NCBI GenBank assembly: GCA_030248135.1
Contig: JASANC010001015.1
Coordinates: 1 to 52,825, forward strand
Source: Theristus sp. LFF4_11
Taxonomy: Eukaryota; Nematoda; Chromadorea; Monhysterida; Xyalidae
Length of the DNA stretch: 52,825 nucleotides
Reading direction: 5' to 3'
In this document: positions 36,601-48,600 of the stretch, piece after piece
How positions within the stretch are numbered: position 1 is the stretch's first letter
How the letters are laid out: each line of letters starts with the position of its first letter
Translations under genes and position numbers: made by a program
Notes under the pieces: generated by a model
Told to the model about the DNA's origin: nothing
Databases searched by the model: none
Seen by the model: the letters and a program-made list of their open reading frames with translations, nothing else

Positions 36601-39600
36601 TCAATACAATTGACAAGAATAAGCAGCGGTGGAATCTGCTCACTTGCTTCTGGGCAAGTAATCGGACTAGTGAATTTTCATCTTTCTTGAACGGATATGT
36701 GGCGTTCTGCAATTAATTGTGCAAAACTCAAAAATGATCACAAACATGACACAGTGCTTTCTGCCATGAAGACGACAAACTTAGTGGAAATTTATCCGAA
36801 CATGTGCACGGGCACACGACACAAGTTGTCAGCTGAGCTCCCCGGTTGTTTTTTCACGTAACTGAATCAACCAAACCGACGGCACGGATTGTTCGGGTAC
36901 GAAAAGCGTGAAATGTTTTTAGAGTCGACAAAATATTCAAAAACGACGATTCGAACGAATCCAGTGAACAAGAAATGAAGTTTTGAAATGTCTGTGTGAT
37001 GTGGTCACCAATACAGTAGGGCCAATTAAGATCGGATTTTTCAGAATACCGACCCCCCTTAGGCACAGTTTTTGAAAAGTTTTCAGATTTTGACGAAATT
37101 AGCACCAATCGAACCGCCTCGGAGCAATGAGTTCGAAAATTATATTTATTTTTTAATTTGACCCGGTTATATGTTTCATAAAACGAAAAACCCGTTTTTT
37201 GGGGGACCTTTAGAAAAATGGTTCTAACTCGCCTCTGCGTTAAGCTATTAACAAAATTCAAAAACCAATCGATTTAGCTTGTGCTTGCGCACATTTTTTA
37301 TGTTAACAATGTTATACAAAACATGCTATTTTATGCTTTAAATTTAAGAAAAACTAAAAGAGTATGTGGTTTTTGCTCTGTTTAGGCACTTTTAAAGCGG
37401 ATGCGGAGTAGGGTTGCTAAGTGATTCTGAAAGCCCTTGAAAAATGCTACAAGTATGCAAAAAATAAAAAAAATCGATTGCGCATTAAGAAGTAACGAAG
37501 CATTACAATATCGATCGTGCGCATACATAAAGAGTATTTCCTGGTATGCCGACAAATTGTGGAGCAACGGAGACAAAAACCAAAAACGGGTATTAGGGCA
37601 ACTTTTTGCGCTGAATCCGAAAAAGTAAGTACTGTTGCGAAATTTTGTTACAGTAACCCAATATTTGCGATTTTTGGCTTTTTTGGCTCTTTTGGATTGT
37701 TTCTAATTCGTGTAGTGTTATACTTGAACTAATCAGGCCAAATTTGGCATCAATCGGCTCCCCTTAATTATGCGAACAATTTCCATTCAGATACCGTAAC
37801 TATATCGTGATTACGGTAACCCGCAGAGTACGATATTTACCCTGTTTAACAATTTTTAAACCGAAAGTGACATTTTTGATCCCTGTAGTGTTCTAGTTGT
37901 TCCAATTGAATCAAATTTGTATCAGTCAATTACTCTTGATCAGACAAACAACTTTCATTTAGATGCCGTAACCATAGCTTGACTTCTGTACCTCTTGAAG
38001 CAGGGTATTCTACCAAGTTTTCACCATTTTCAGGCATGAAATTGGCTTTATGGTCTGCAATGTTATACTTGAACGAATCTAGTCATATTTAGCATCAATC
38101 GACTCCCGTTTATTAGGCAAACAACTTTCAATGAGATACCGTAATCCTTGCTTGACTACTGTACTTTTTAAAGCACGGTATTTTACTAATTTTGTACCTT
38201 TTTCAAGCCTGAAATTGGCTGTTTTGATCCATGTAGTGTTACACTTGAACAATTTTAGTCAAATTCGCGATCAATACAGTCCCCTTGATCCGGGAAACAA
38301 CTTTCACTCAGTTACCGTAATCATTGCATGACTACCGTTCCTTCCCACCCTCAAATTTTTAGGGGCCACCTCAGGTGTTGAAACCGTAACGAAAGGGGGA
38401 TTTCGGGTAAAAAGAAATCTTACTGAGAAAAACGTTCAAAACCCGAGTTAAAAAATCATAGTTTGCCCGATGTTTCTATCGTGCCCTATGCCATGGAGAT
38501 GAGAAGGTAATTCCTTTAATAATTAATTTGAAATTAAAAAACACGTCACAAAAAATCTGAAACCCTGTTACAAACACAAATCAAGGTTGCTGACTTCGAA
38601 TATGGTGTCTATTTTTTCATACGAATTACACCGCATCCTAAAAACGGCCTCTATAGGAACGAAAAAAAGGTAAAAAAGGAAAAATAAAAAAATTTCTTTT
38701 TTATAGTTGATTATCGGATAATTGTCGTAACTATAGTGATTATTTGTGATTTATGGGTTGTTCTACATTGCTCGTCTGGTCTCTATCTTCGATAAACTCA
38801 CCACTTATTCCAACTTTATTTCTATAAAAATCGTTTTGAGACACGGAGTAATCTGTATAAAAAATAAAAAAAATCAGCACCTGAGGTGGCCCCAAAAAAT
38901 TTGGTGGTGGGAAGAAACACACTGGGAATGGTAGTCGACAAGGATTACGGTATCTGATGAATGCTAAATTTGATTGGTAGATTGACGTTAAATTTGACTA
39001 GATTCGTTCAAGTATGACACTGCATGGACGATAAAGCCAATTTCATGCCTGAAAATGGTGAAAACTTGGTAGAATACCGTGCTTCAAGAGGTACAGAAGT
39101 CAAGCTATGGTTACGGTATCTAAATGAAAGTTGTTTGTCTGATCAAGAGTAATTGACTGATACAAATTTGATTCAATTGGAACAACTAGAACACTACAGG
39201 GATCAAAAATGTCACTTTCGGTCTAAAAATTGTTAAACAGGGTTACAGGGTAAATATCGTACTCTGCGGGTTACCGTAATCACGATATAGTTAGGGTATC
39301 TAAATGGAAATTTTTTGCATAATTAAGGGGAGCCGATTGATGCTAAATTTGGTCTGATTAGTTCAAGTATAACACCACACGGATTAGAAACAATCCAAAA
39401 AAGAGCCAAAAAAGCCAAAAATTGCAAATATTGGGTTACTGTAGCAAAATTTCGCAACGGTACTTACTTTTTCGGATTCAGTGCAAAAAGTTGCCCTGAT
39501 ACCCGTTTTTGGTTTTTGTCTCCGTTGCTCCACAATTTTCAAAAACTGTGCCTAGAGGTGTGGAGACCGGGTCGGTCGACTCAAAAAGCGAGTCTTAAAC

Positions 39601-42600
39601 AGCTTTTGCTTTTTTCGGTGTGCAAGGAGCGCGCAAAACTTGAATGAAAGCAAAAAGACGTTCAGAAACCCAATTGTGTCAAATTTGACGTCGGCTATTC
39701 GTGCTATTCTGTTCTGTTCATCTTTGTTTACTGCATTAGAAAATTTCTTGGCATTTTTGAGAAAGGCAATTCCTATTCTGTGACTAATCTCGCCTTGATT
39801 GATAAGACAAGGACTGCCTCATTTATTCGGCCATACTATACTCACCTCGAGCACAATCTGTCGCACGATGTAGTGCAGCGCCCCGGCCAACGCCGTCACG
39901 TCCAACTGCGGCGCGTGCTGTTCGTCCGTCGTTGTCGTCGGCTCGCTGTCCAACTTTTGCGTTTTGTGATAAATCGTCATCAACGCGGTCGTGCAGTTGC
40001 AGACTGCAACAATAGCCGCAGCGGAATGCGAAAAAATATCACCGGCCAGCTCGTCATCATCCACTTCGTATTTTTTGATCATGTTGTCTGAAACGCAAGA
40101 AACAGGGTGACTTTTATTCAAAACTCAACATAGCACCAAGCAATACAAAAAAACGCAACCCAGTCATCAAATTGAGAACGGTCAGAAAAGAATGATTATT
40201 GTTCAGTTGATCACAAGCTGTTTATGACACATCAATTCATGTTGCTTGTATTTTAGTCGCTTACAACACCTTCCCGCGAACCGAGTTGCTTGTGACGCCA
40301 TTCGGTTCACTGAAGATTTTACAAAGCTAAAAAAAGCCGAACCACAGAATATTTCGAGCAGCAGCAGCGCTCGCAGCAGACGAATCTCAGCGGCCCTGAC
40401 GATTGGGGACCGCGATTGCTCAATGGCGCGACAGAGTGAATGGATGAACCGGCGTCGGGACGAGTCGTGCTCGTACAGAACATCGCCGCCCGTGCTCTGC
40501 GTTGCGCGATCGCTCTTCATCGGCGGAGCATCGAGCGCCGCTGATTGGTCGCCGACCTCCGACAACTCGTCGGTCGGCAGGTGTGCGGGCAGCACTTGAG
40601 CCTGTTGTTGTTTGTTGTTGGGACTTTTAGACGATGTTTTTAGCCAGGGCTAACCCAGAGAAGCCTGTGCGCGCAAAGGCAATCCGAATCGTATGAAGCT
40701 TCTTTGTAGTGCAGAAACAGATGCAGAAAACTGGTGCGTCCAATCAAAATGTGATGTACCCGCTCAAATAACAAGAAAAAATTTGTCCTATTATAAAGTT
40801 AGAGACTATCAACCTAGCCGGCCAATCACCAAACAGATTCCATAAATCCATGAACCAACCAATATCCGTTCGGCCGTCAACAGACGTCGAATGTGTTGGT
40901 TTTTGGTGTCCGTCTGGAAATTTTTGTTTCATTTAGGTTTCAGAATGCAAACATCGCTACGAACTCCGCAAACAAACTAGGACCTGGAAGCTCAGAACCC
41001 AAAAAACCAATGCCGACCGATGTCTCGTTCAACGTTGCAGGTGCACTCAAATCGTCGACCGTCAATGCTAACTTTCTGATGACTTCAATTGCAATTAGTA
41101 AATTGTCGTCCGACGTTTCAAGGGAGCGATCGGCGATCTTCTCCAGCAGCTCGTACAATGCAGGAGCTTCCGCACGCAATTGTACGCCTTGAACAGACGG
41201 GGACCGCATTTGCTTTGTTATATCACACTCAACTTTCAATGTAAACTACAGTCTATCTGGAAATTATGTGCAACATATGACGTGGCGGACCAACCAATCA
41301 GCGCTGAGTACTGCTCATGACCAACCAATCAGCGCTGAGAACTGCAATAACCAACCAATCAGCGCTGAGAACTGCAATAACCAACCAATCAGCCCTGAGA
41401 ACTGCTATGACCAACCAATCAGCCCTGAGAACTGCTATGACCAACCAATCAGCCCTGAGAACTGCTATACGAGATAGACTGTACAAAGCTGACCACTATG
41501 GTCAAGAGAAATAGAAACATAATATACCCCTGTCACCCATTGGTGCGCTTCGCTGTTCTCATTCAAAAAAAAATCTTAAAGCGCATTAATGAATGAGTAT
41601 TTAGTGACGCGTAGCTGTGTTAAAACATGGCTGCGCGGTCACTGCCCCATGAATGCCCCTTTTAATCGGCTAAGTTCGTTGGCCGCCTCATGTCACTCAA
41701 AAAAAAACAACAACTCCAATCTGAACCGAATCCAGCACTCACTCGGTAGTTGCTGCTCATGCGCGTCAATAAACTCCAGCGCCACCATGCATCCGTCGAT
41801 GATGTTCACGTGTCGCTGCTGCTGTTGCTGATACACGGCACTATTGGCGCCCGTTGTCGCTGTCGTCGTCGTCGGGCTACTACGCGACGAGTCCTCATCG
41901 GAGCTCTCGTCCCAGTCGCCCGCACCGCCCGCTGAGTCGATCACGCCGCTGCCACCGCCGCCACCGGAGGTTGGAGGCACACGCTGCCGCGACAGACGGA
42001 TCTGCAATCGTGTTTGCGACTTATTGCAATCGAATAAGATTGCGAATTGTGACATGTTTTGAGTTGAACAAATGTAACTAAGCGTTTGGACTCCACTTCG
42101 TCACCCTGGTGGTAGTGCGTTAGACTACAGTCTGTGCGCTCGGGGGATCGAGCCCCGCCGAGGGGTGTATAAACACTTAATGACAAAAAACCTCGATGGG
42201 CGCCCTATTCAATGGCGTTCTGTACGCTTCTCTGGGTTCGCCCTGGCTAAAAACATCGCCTAAAAATCTCAACAACAACAACAACAATGTAGATCCAATC
42301 TCTCTCTCTCACCGTGACGTCGTGCGAGTCGTCGTCGAACTCGAGGTCGCGCAACGTTCGCTGGTCGTCGTCGACGCTCAACGGGCGATGCGCATCGTCC
42401 AGCCACAGGTCCATCCGTGTGATCACGGTCGACTGCTGCGCCTGCAGCGGCTGCGGGCGACAGAGCAGCGCCAGCTCCGATGGGAGTTGCTCTTGCGACT
42501 GCAATTGAGGATTGCGAGTTTGCAGTCCACATTGTAAATCGTGGGCAATACGCTGACTTGGTTGTTTTTGTATTGGGATCACTGATTGGTCCACCAACCA

Positions 42601-45600
42601 CCACCACCAATCAGCTGATCAGCGAGCATGCCCGATTCCGAATGCCGTTTCACTTGTTTCACAGTTTTAATTGTAGCTTTTATCAAATTGATTGTGCTCG
42701 TTTGATTGGCGACATTCGAATTCTTTGAAATAAAGAAACCTGGTGAACAAGCACAATATCAGTTTCATCTTCTATGTGTGTTGTCTCGCTTCATCAGCCG
42801 TGATGATTTTTCGGTTTTCAAAAACCAGCCACCGACTCACATTCATGTGACAGAGGCGCAGTTTTATCCGATTTCTAACAGTCAGCAGTGTCATTCGATC
42901 GTGCGTGTCAAATTCAAACAGAAACAATGGCTCTTTCAGGAGTGCTGCAATGAGAACCTCGGATAATAATTCGTATTATGATTACCGTTTTCAGCTATAT
43001 CAATTATCTAAGCTACTAAAATCATTGGCTTGCCGGTGGGCTTCACGTAAAATAAATTGGAGCCACTGATTGGTCGAACCAGTTCGACGACTGCAGGTGC
43101 AGCCAATCAGACAAGTCAGATTCAAATGCCAGAATAAACAAAATTCCATAAGTCTCACAGTTTCATTGAATGTATATTTTTAAAAACGATCAACAATTTC
43201 AATCCCACAAAAACTCACCACTTCCGTGATACGAGCTGAACGGGGCGACGTAACCGCGGATCGACGGCGACGCACCGCCAGTGGTTGTGTTGTTGTTCCA
43301 CATGGAGCCTGCAATCACAAAGTGTGACCGTGTCGCAAATCACGCTTGCTACAGTTCTAGCCTTGAGGAGACAATGCACACTTTGTTATGTTTGTGTATG
43401 ACACAAGAATTATTGCATCGTGCGAAGCGAAACGAAACACATGCAATGCGGGCACACGCGCTTCGGTTACATCGTGACTTTATTGCCCGGGATGGTTGAT
43501 TTTGTGAGATTCTGCTTTCTAGGTTCGCTGATGTTTTACCCAGACTATAAGATCTGTCTGTGGTAAAACAGCTTCGGCAGTTCTGCCTGGTGTCCGTCGC
43601 ACTGACAAGCCCGGGGGCACCGCGGTATGCGTCTACCGCCAACAGCGAACCAATGCAGTGCACCCATGCTCAGAACAGCAATCCAGCTGATCCAAGTCCC
43701 ACCAATTCAAAGCTAGCCGCACACTCAGGCCAATTTCTCGCAAAACAATCTCCACGCCCACCTGTATTTGTTGAATTATTCGACGACGTCGCCTGATACA
43801 TCACCCTGAGGCGGATCGACTCGCCGACGGCCGCACGGTAGAGCGGGAGGCGGTGGCGCTCGAACGGGAACTGTGCGTCGTGCGTCTCGATGTAGACGAG
43901 CAGAGCGCTCAGCACCTGCAGTGGGGCACGCTGGGTTTGTTTCACATCATTCTCAAAAGTTTCAAAAATTTATTTCAACCAACACGCAACACCACCAGCA
44001 GAAACACAATGCGAGTGATTCTTATTCAAAGTTCAAAGTTCTAAGTTATTCTCATGAAAACTCTCAATAATACAAAATCACGGAAGCCACGAAAAACCGT
44101 GGTAGAACTTTGATTATCTATTTGAAGCTCAACATCTTTATCCTAATTTCACCAACAACTTCAAACTGGTTTCTCAAGATTGCGTAACCATACCCGTTGG
44201 CATTTCTGCGACTGCCAGTCCACCGAGTACGCATTCAAACGATTCACGCATTCGTTGAAAACGACATGATTCGCTGACTTCACACGATCCGGCTGAAAAA
44301 ATGTTTGTTTAGCAAATTCAAACCGCTCAAAACAAAAGAAGCGATAGCTTTTGGCGTTTAATTGGAGCTCAGAATGTCAGTTGGCATCTTTTTATTCGTT
44401 CTGCTTCAAGCAAAACATATTCAGGCGAAGAAATTCAAAAAAGTGCTATCACATCATTGCTCCATCAAAGTGTTTGGACAAAAACAACTTTACTGATAAA
44501 AAGAAAGAGATCTTGAAAGAGTGGGATCTGTGACTAATCACTAAAGTCCTTTTCTTGGTTAGCCCCAGCCAAAAAAAACTTCGCCTAAATAACACCGCTC
44601 GTTCCTTCGGTCGAAAAATCCAAAAAGCTCGATTTCAGAGACATGTATTCAACTGTCAACGTCGCAAAGCACGCTCCACTCACACAACTGAAGCTGGCCT
44701 GCGCGAGCACGTGCTTCAACTGGCGTATCGCCTGCTGCCAGACGCCCTGGCGCCCGTCGACGATGATGTTCCACAAGTGGTCGAAGCCCTCCAACGCCAC
44801 GTCCAACAGTTCCACACGATTGCGACGATAGCTCTTCAGTTTGCCGAGACTGCGATTCACAGCTGGAAAGTGGACACATCAAGCTGGGCGCTATTTGATT
44901 ATCAGAAGAGACCGATGAAACAGACGCTTTTGCGTGCCAGCTAGCAGATTATTGGTTCGATTTCGAAATATGGCTGACGCAGCGCGATACACATTCAACA
45001 AAATGGCAACAAAATTGCAAAACTCCGCCAGCATAAACTCTGCTCATTTTTCGACTTCTATTTTTCGCTGGTTTACAACAGGAATATTCACAGTGCAATA
45101 AAAAACAACGCCAATCCAAAAACCTCCAACACACACCAATCATAGCCTCATTGAAACAGCGCATGCCGGAGTACGTGATGAGACCGGGCGGTAGCATCAG
45201 CACCTGATCACGAAAGAACGGCTGCAGATGCTCCACCTGGAGATCCTCGCGTTGGAAGAGCGACTCGAAGAACACGAAGCCGATATCGCGATCGACGTCG
45301 CCGAATACTGGCTGACGGATCTGCAACGATGGAGCCGGTTGAAGAAACAAATCAAAATCAAATTCAGTTTAGTTTTTGCCTTTCGGTCAATTCTGAGTCA
45401 TACAACGAAAAACCTCAGTGAAACAATGACCGATGTATGTGATCAATCAGTCACTGAATTAAAACCAATGCCGCTTTCTAATCCGTTGACACCTAAGCTT
45501 TTTTCGGTGATCAATCATCAAATAAAAATATTGCTAGCAGTCACCAAGCAATCTAGAAGCCCAAAAAATGTGCCCGTCTTGGGTTTTTACGCCAAAAACC

Positions 45601-48600
45601 GTGGTGTGTAGTGTACGCAAGCATGTTTCCAAGAAAAGAAGTCAGCAAAAGAAAACACTGGGCACCACCGACCAGCTGTTCCCAGAGCAGCACGGCCATG
45701 CTCGACTCAATATAGAACTCGCCCTCCGTGAGCACGTAGCGCACGGTGTCCAGCCGTTCCTGCAGGTGCACCACGTACGAGTACTGCCCGTCGACGAGCC
45801 ACTGCTCCGCTCGTATGGCGCCGCGATTGATCTCCGGCGAGTCACGCTCCAATTCGCACAGTTTCTCGCGACAAGCTGTACATGCGGTTTGGCTTTTTTT
45901 TGGAAACACTCGGTTTGAGAGATTGCTAGCAATTCTGGTTTACACGTTCTGTCACCTTGCGGGCAGAGAAACGCGCCGAGTGGTCACATTTGTAAATTCA
46001 ACCATGTTGATCGGTTACAAAATTCAATAAAAGCAACCCTGTATTCCAGTGCAACAAATCCGTCAGTGTTGCCAATACGAATGCAGCGTTACCGCGGTAG
46101 ACCGTTCTCTATGCGTTCGGAGGATCGAGCCCCACCCCAAGGGGTGTATAGGCACTACATGGCATAGAAAAACTCGATGGGCGTCCTACTCGACGGCGTT
46201 CTGGGTTAGCCCCGACAAAAAAACATCGCCTAAATCACTGTTCGTTCATCAACCACGCACCAATCCAACTAGATCCAACTCAGAGGATGTCCACCTGTCA
46301 ACTAGCTCCAATCCAACCGCCCAGACTAAAAACATCGCCTAAATCACTGTTCGTTCGTCGACCAATCAACAATGACCTATTTTTAAACGTGTCCCACTGA
46401 AATGACGTCATGCACCGCAAAACATGCGCTTGTCGTTCAGACGTTCCGTTTAGCCGATTTCTTCCCGTAAACAAATTGTGAATGTCGAATCAGTCACACC
46501 AAACTGACATTTTTCCACAATAGACCGAACCGAACCTGTCATGAACATCTTCAGCGACTCGCACAGTCGATTGACGAGATTCTCGCTGTCCAAGCGTCTG
46601 ACGGCCTCCGCGCGCGAGAACTGCTGCTGCAGGGCGGCGGTGGCGGCGGAGGGCAGCAGGTTACCAGCGGCCGATTGCAGGGCTGTTGATCCGTACACGC
46701 CAGCGGGGCCTGCGAGCAAATCTGCAAAACGCGACTGATTGACGTGAGAAAAAGTCTTGCAATCCTGTTGATCTACAATACGTCGTGTTTTGGCCATAAA
46801 GTGATACGTCAGTTTGCTTATCACCTTTGAGTTACAGAACGAATCCGGCTCCATCGCGCCATAAATTCATGCGAGTTTGAAGAAAATTGAAAAGACGATT
46901 ACTTGCCCAAAGACGCTTTCCGCCATTTTTCTGTTTTTACCTTTTGGGGGATCCACAAAACTCTAAAACTGATTGCATTCGACATATTGAAAAATGACTC
47001 TGCACTCTGTATTGAAAATGCCGTGAACACGACGGATAGTTCATTCATTGGGATGCACTTGAATTGGCCACTGAATTGGTCACTACAGCCAATCAAATCA
47101 AGAATCCAAAGTTCAGTGCGGTTCACCGTTTTACGCTCGCGTCTAACTCACTAAACTACACCCAATCAGCAGCCAGTTGATTGTGATTGCGCGCAACAGC
47201 GGGTCTACTCTTGCGGTTGCAAGTTACCGTTTGTCGCAGACGCCTGGTCATTCTGGCACTGCAGCTCATCCGTCAGTCTGCGCACGTGCCGCAGCGACGG
47301 CACGACAACGCGCGTCAACTGGCCGCGCGGGTCGTCAATGGCGCGCGCCGCCCGTTTCGCCCATTCAACGATCGCCTGCAAATGGAATACGGTGTTTAAT
47401 AGCGTTTTGATTTTTGTTAAAACTTCGAGCGCCATATTTGGAAACCTTTTGAATGACACAACTAAAACGGTAAAGTTAAAATTTCGAGTTTCAAAAAAAC
47501 AACAACAATTTCCTTCCGGCGTACCTCGTACCGCCGACACGGGTCGCTGTTCAGCCCGAGTATGCGCGCGTGGTAGGTCAGAGCGAGTTCGGTCTAAATG
47601 AAAAAACAAACAAGAATGACGATCGAAAGCGTACATCGACCCTGTGCCTCGCTTGCATGTCTCCCAACTGTGCCTCTCATTTTCTCGATTGCTTTCGAAA
47701 AGCCGCCATTTTTGCGCGCCACCGTCACAGAAGGTAATTACAACTAGAGCATGCAACGTTTTTAGCGGTTTCACCCGGTAAGCGTATACAGCGGGCACCA
47801 GGCTCGTCAGTACGACAACGCCCGAGGCTGCAGAGCCCAACAAAACAGCAAATTTGTTGAAACAGCCGGAATCCGGACCGGACGGATCCGGATCCTTTAG
47901 GCGCCGGAATCCGGACTTAATATGACCAGCACAAACGGATGTTATGTCTAGCTGAAACGTAATTAATCATAATTCCCCATAATCTCAAATGAACCGACCG
48001 TTTCCTCCGTCACCGGCACGTCAGGCGCATTAACCAGCTGCCACAGCAACGTGGTCGTCATGTCACGCATGCGCGATTGCGGGTCCTCCTTGGCCATCGC
48101 GAACAGCAGATCGAGCAGCACGGAGCGCTCTAAAGGCGCCTTCACAGCGCGCTGCCAGCTCTCGCGCACGCGACCGAACAGAATCTCGAGGTCGCTGACC
48201 GTCAGATGGCGGCCGAGTTTCGCGACCAGCGAGTGCACGTTCCGCTGAAACCGGAGGTGAGACGCTATTGTGCTTTGAATCAGAGGTGTGCACGCCGGAG
48301 ACTTCTTGCTGGTACCGGCTCGGGTGGTTGCGCGACGTCGACCCCACCCCACCACATTTTTCTCGCAAATTTAGTGTCACATTCCACATGCGCAGCGCGA
48401 TTTCAAATACAAATACATTTATATTTTTAAAGTTTATTCTGTGTTTCGTTCGGAAAGTGTGGCTTTGATTCTCAATTTCAAAAAGAAGCCGGTAAATTGT
48501 AACGTCTTCGCGTAGCGAAGAAAATTTTCAAAAATTAGGCCCTGAGAACGCATTTTACCTTGCGATTTTTGGATGTCATCAAAAGTAGTTTGCTGTCTAT

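Noticed and set aside
41289..41469. Possible CRISPR array because of regular 30 bp repeats
   Set aside because: The repeats are directly adjacent without unique spacers, and the DNA is eukaryotic.
41298..41486. Open frames with repeated NQSALRTA or ADWLVIAVL peptides
   Set aside because: They are translations of the 30 bp CCAAT array inside a MITE, on both strands, with no other gene features.
42101..42190. Possible tRNA gene
   Set aside because: Box A- and box B-like motifs are present, but the fold is incomplete and several copies share a non-tRNA body, so it is a SINE head.
42269..42610. Alternative Ala/Gly/Arg-rich frame over exon 15
   Set aside because: It would hit a stop in exon 16 if spliced on, whereas the SQEQLP frame continues.
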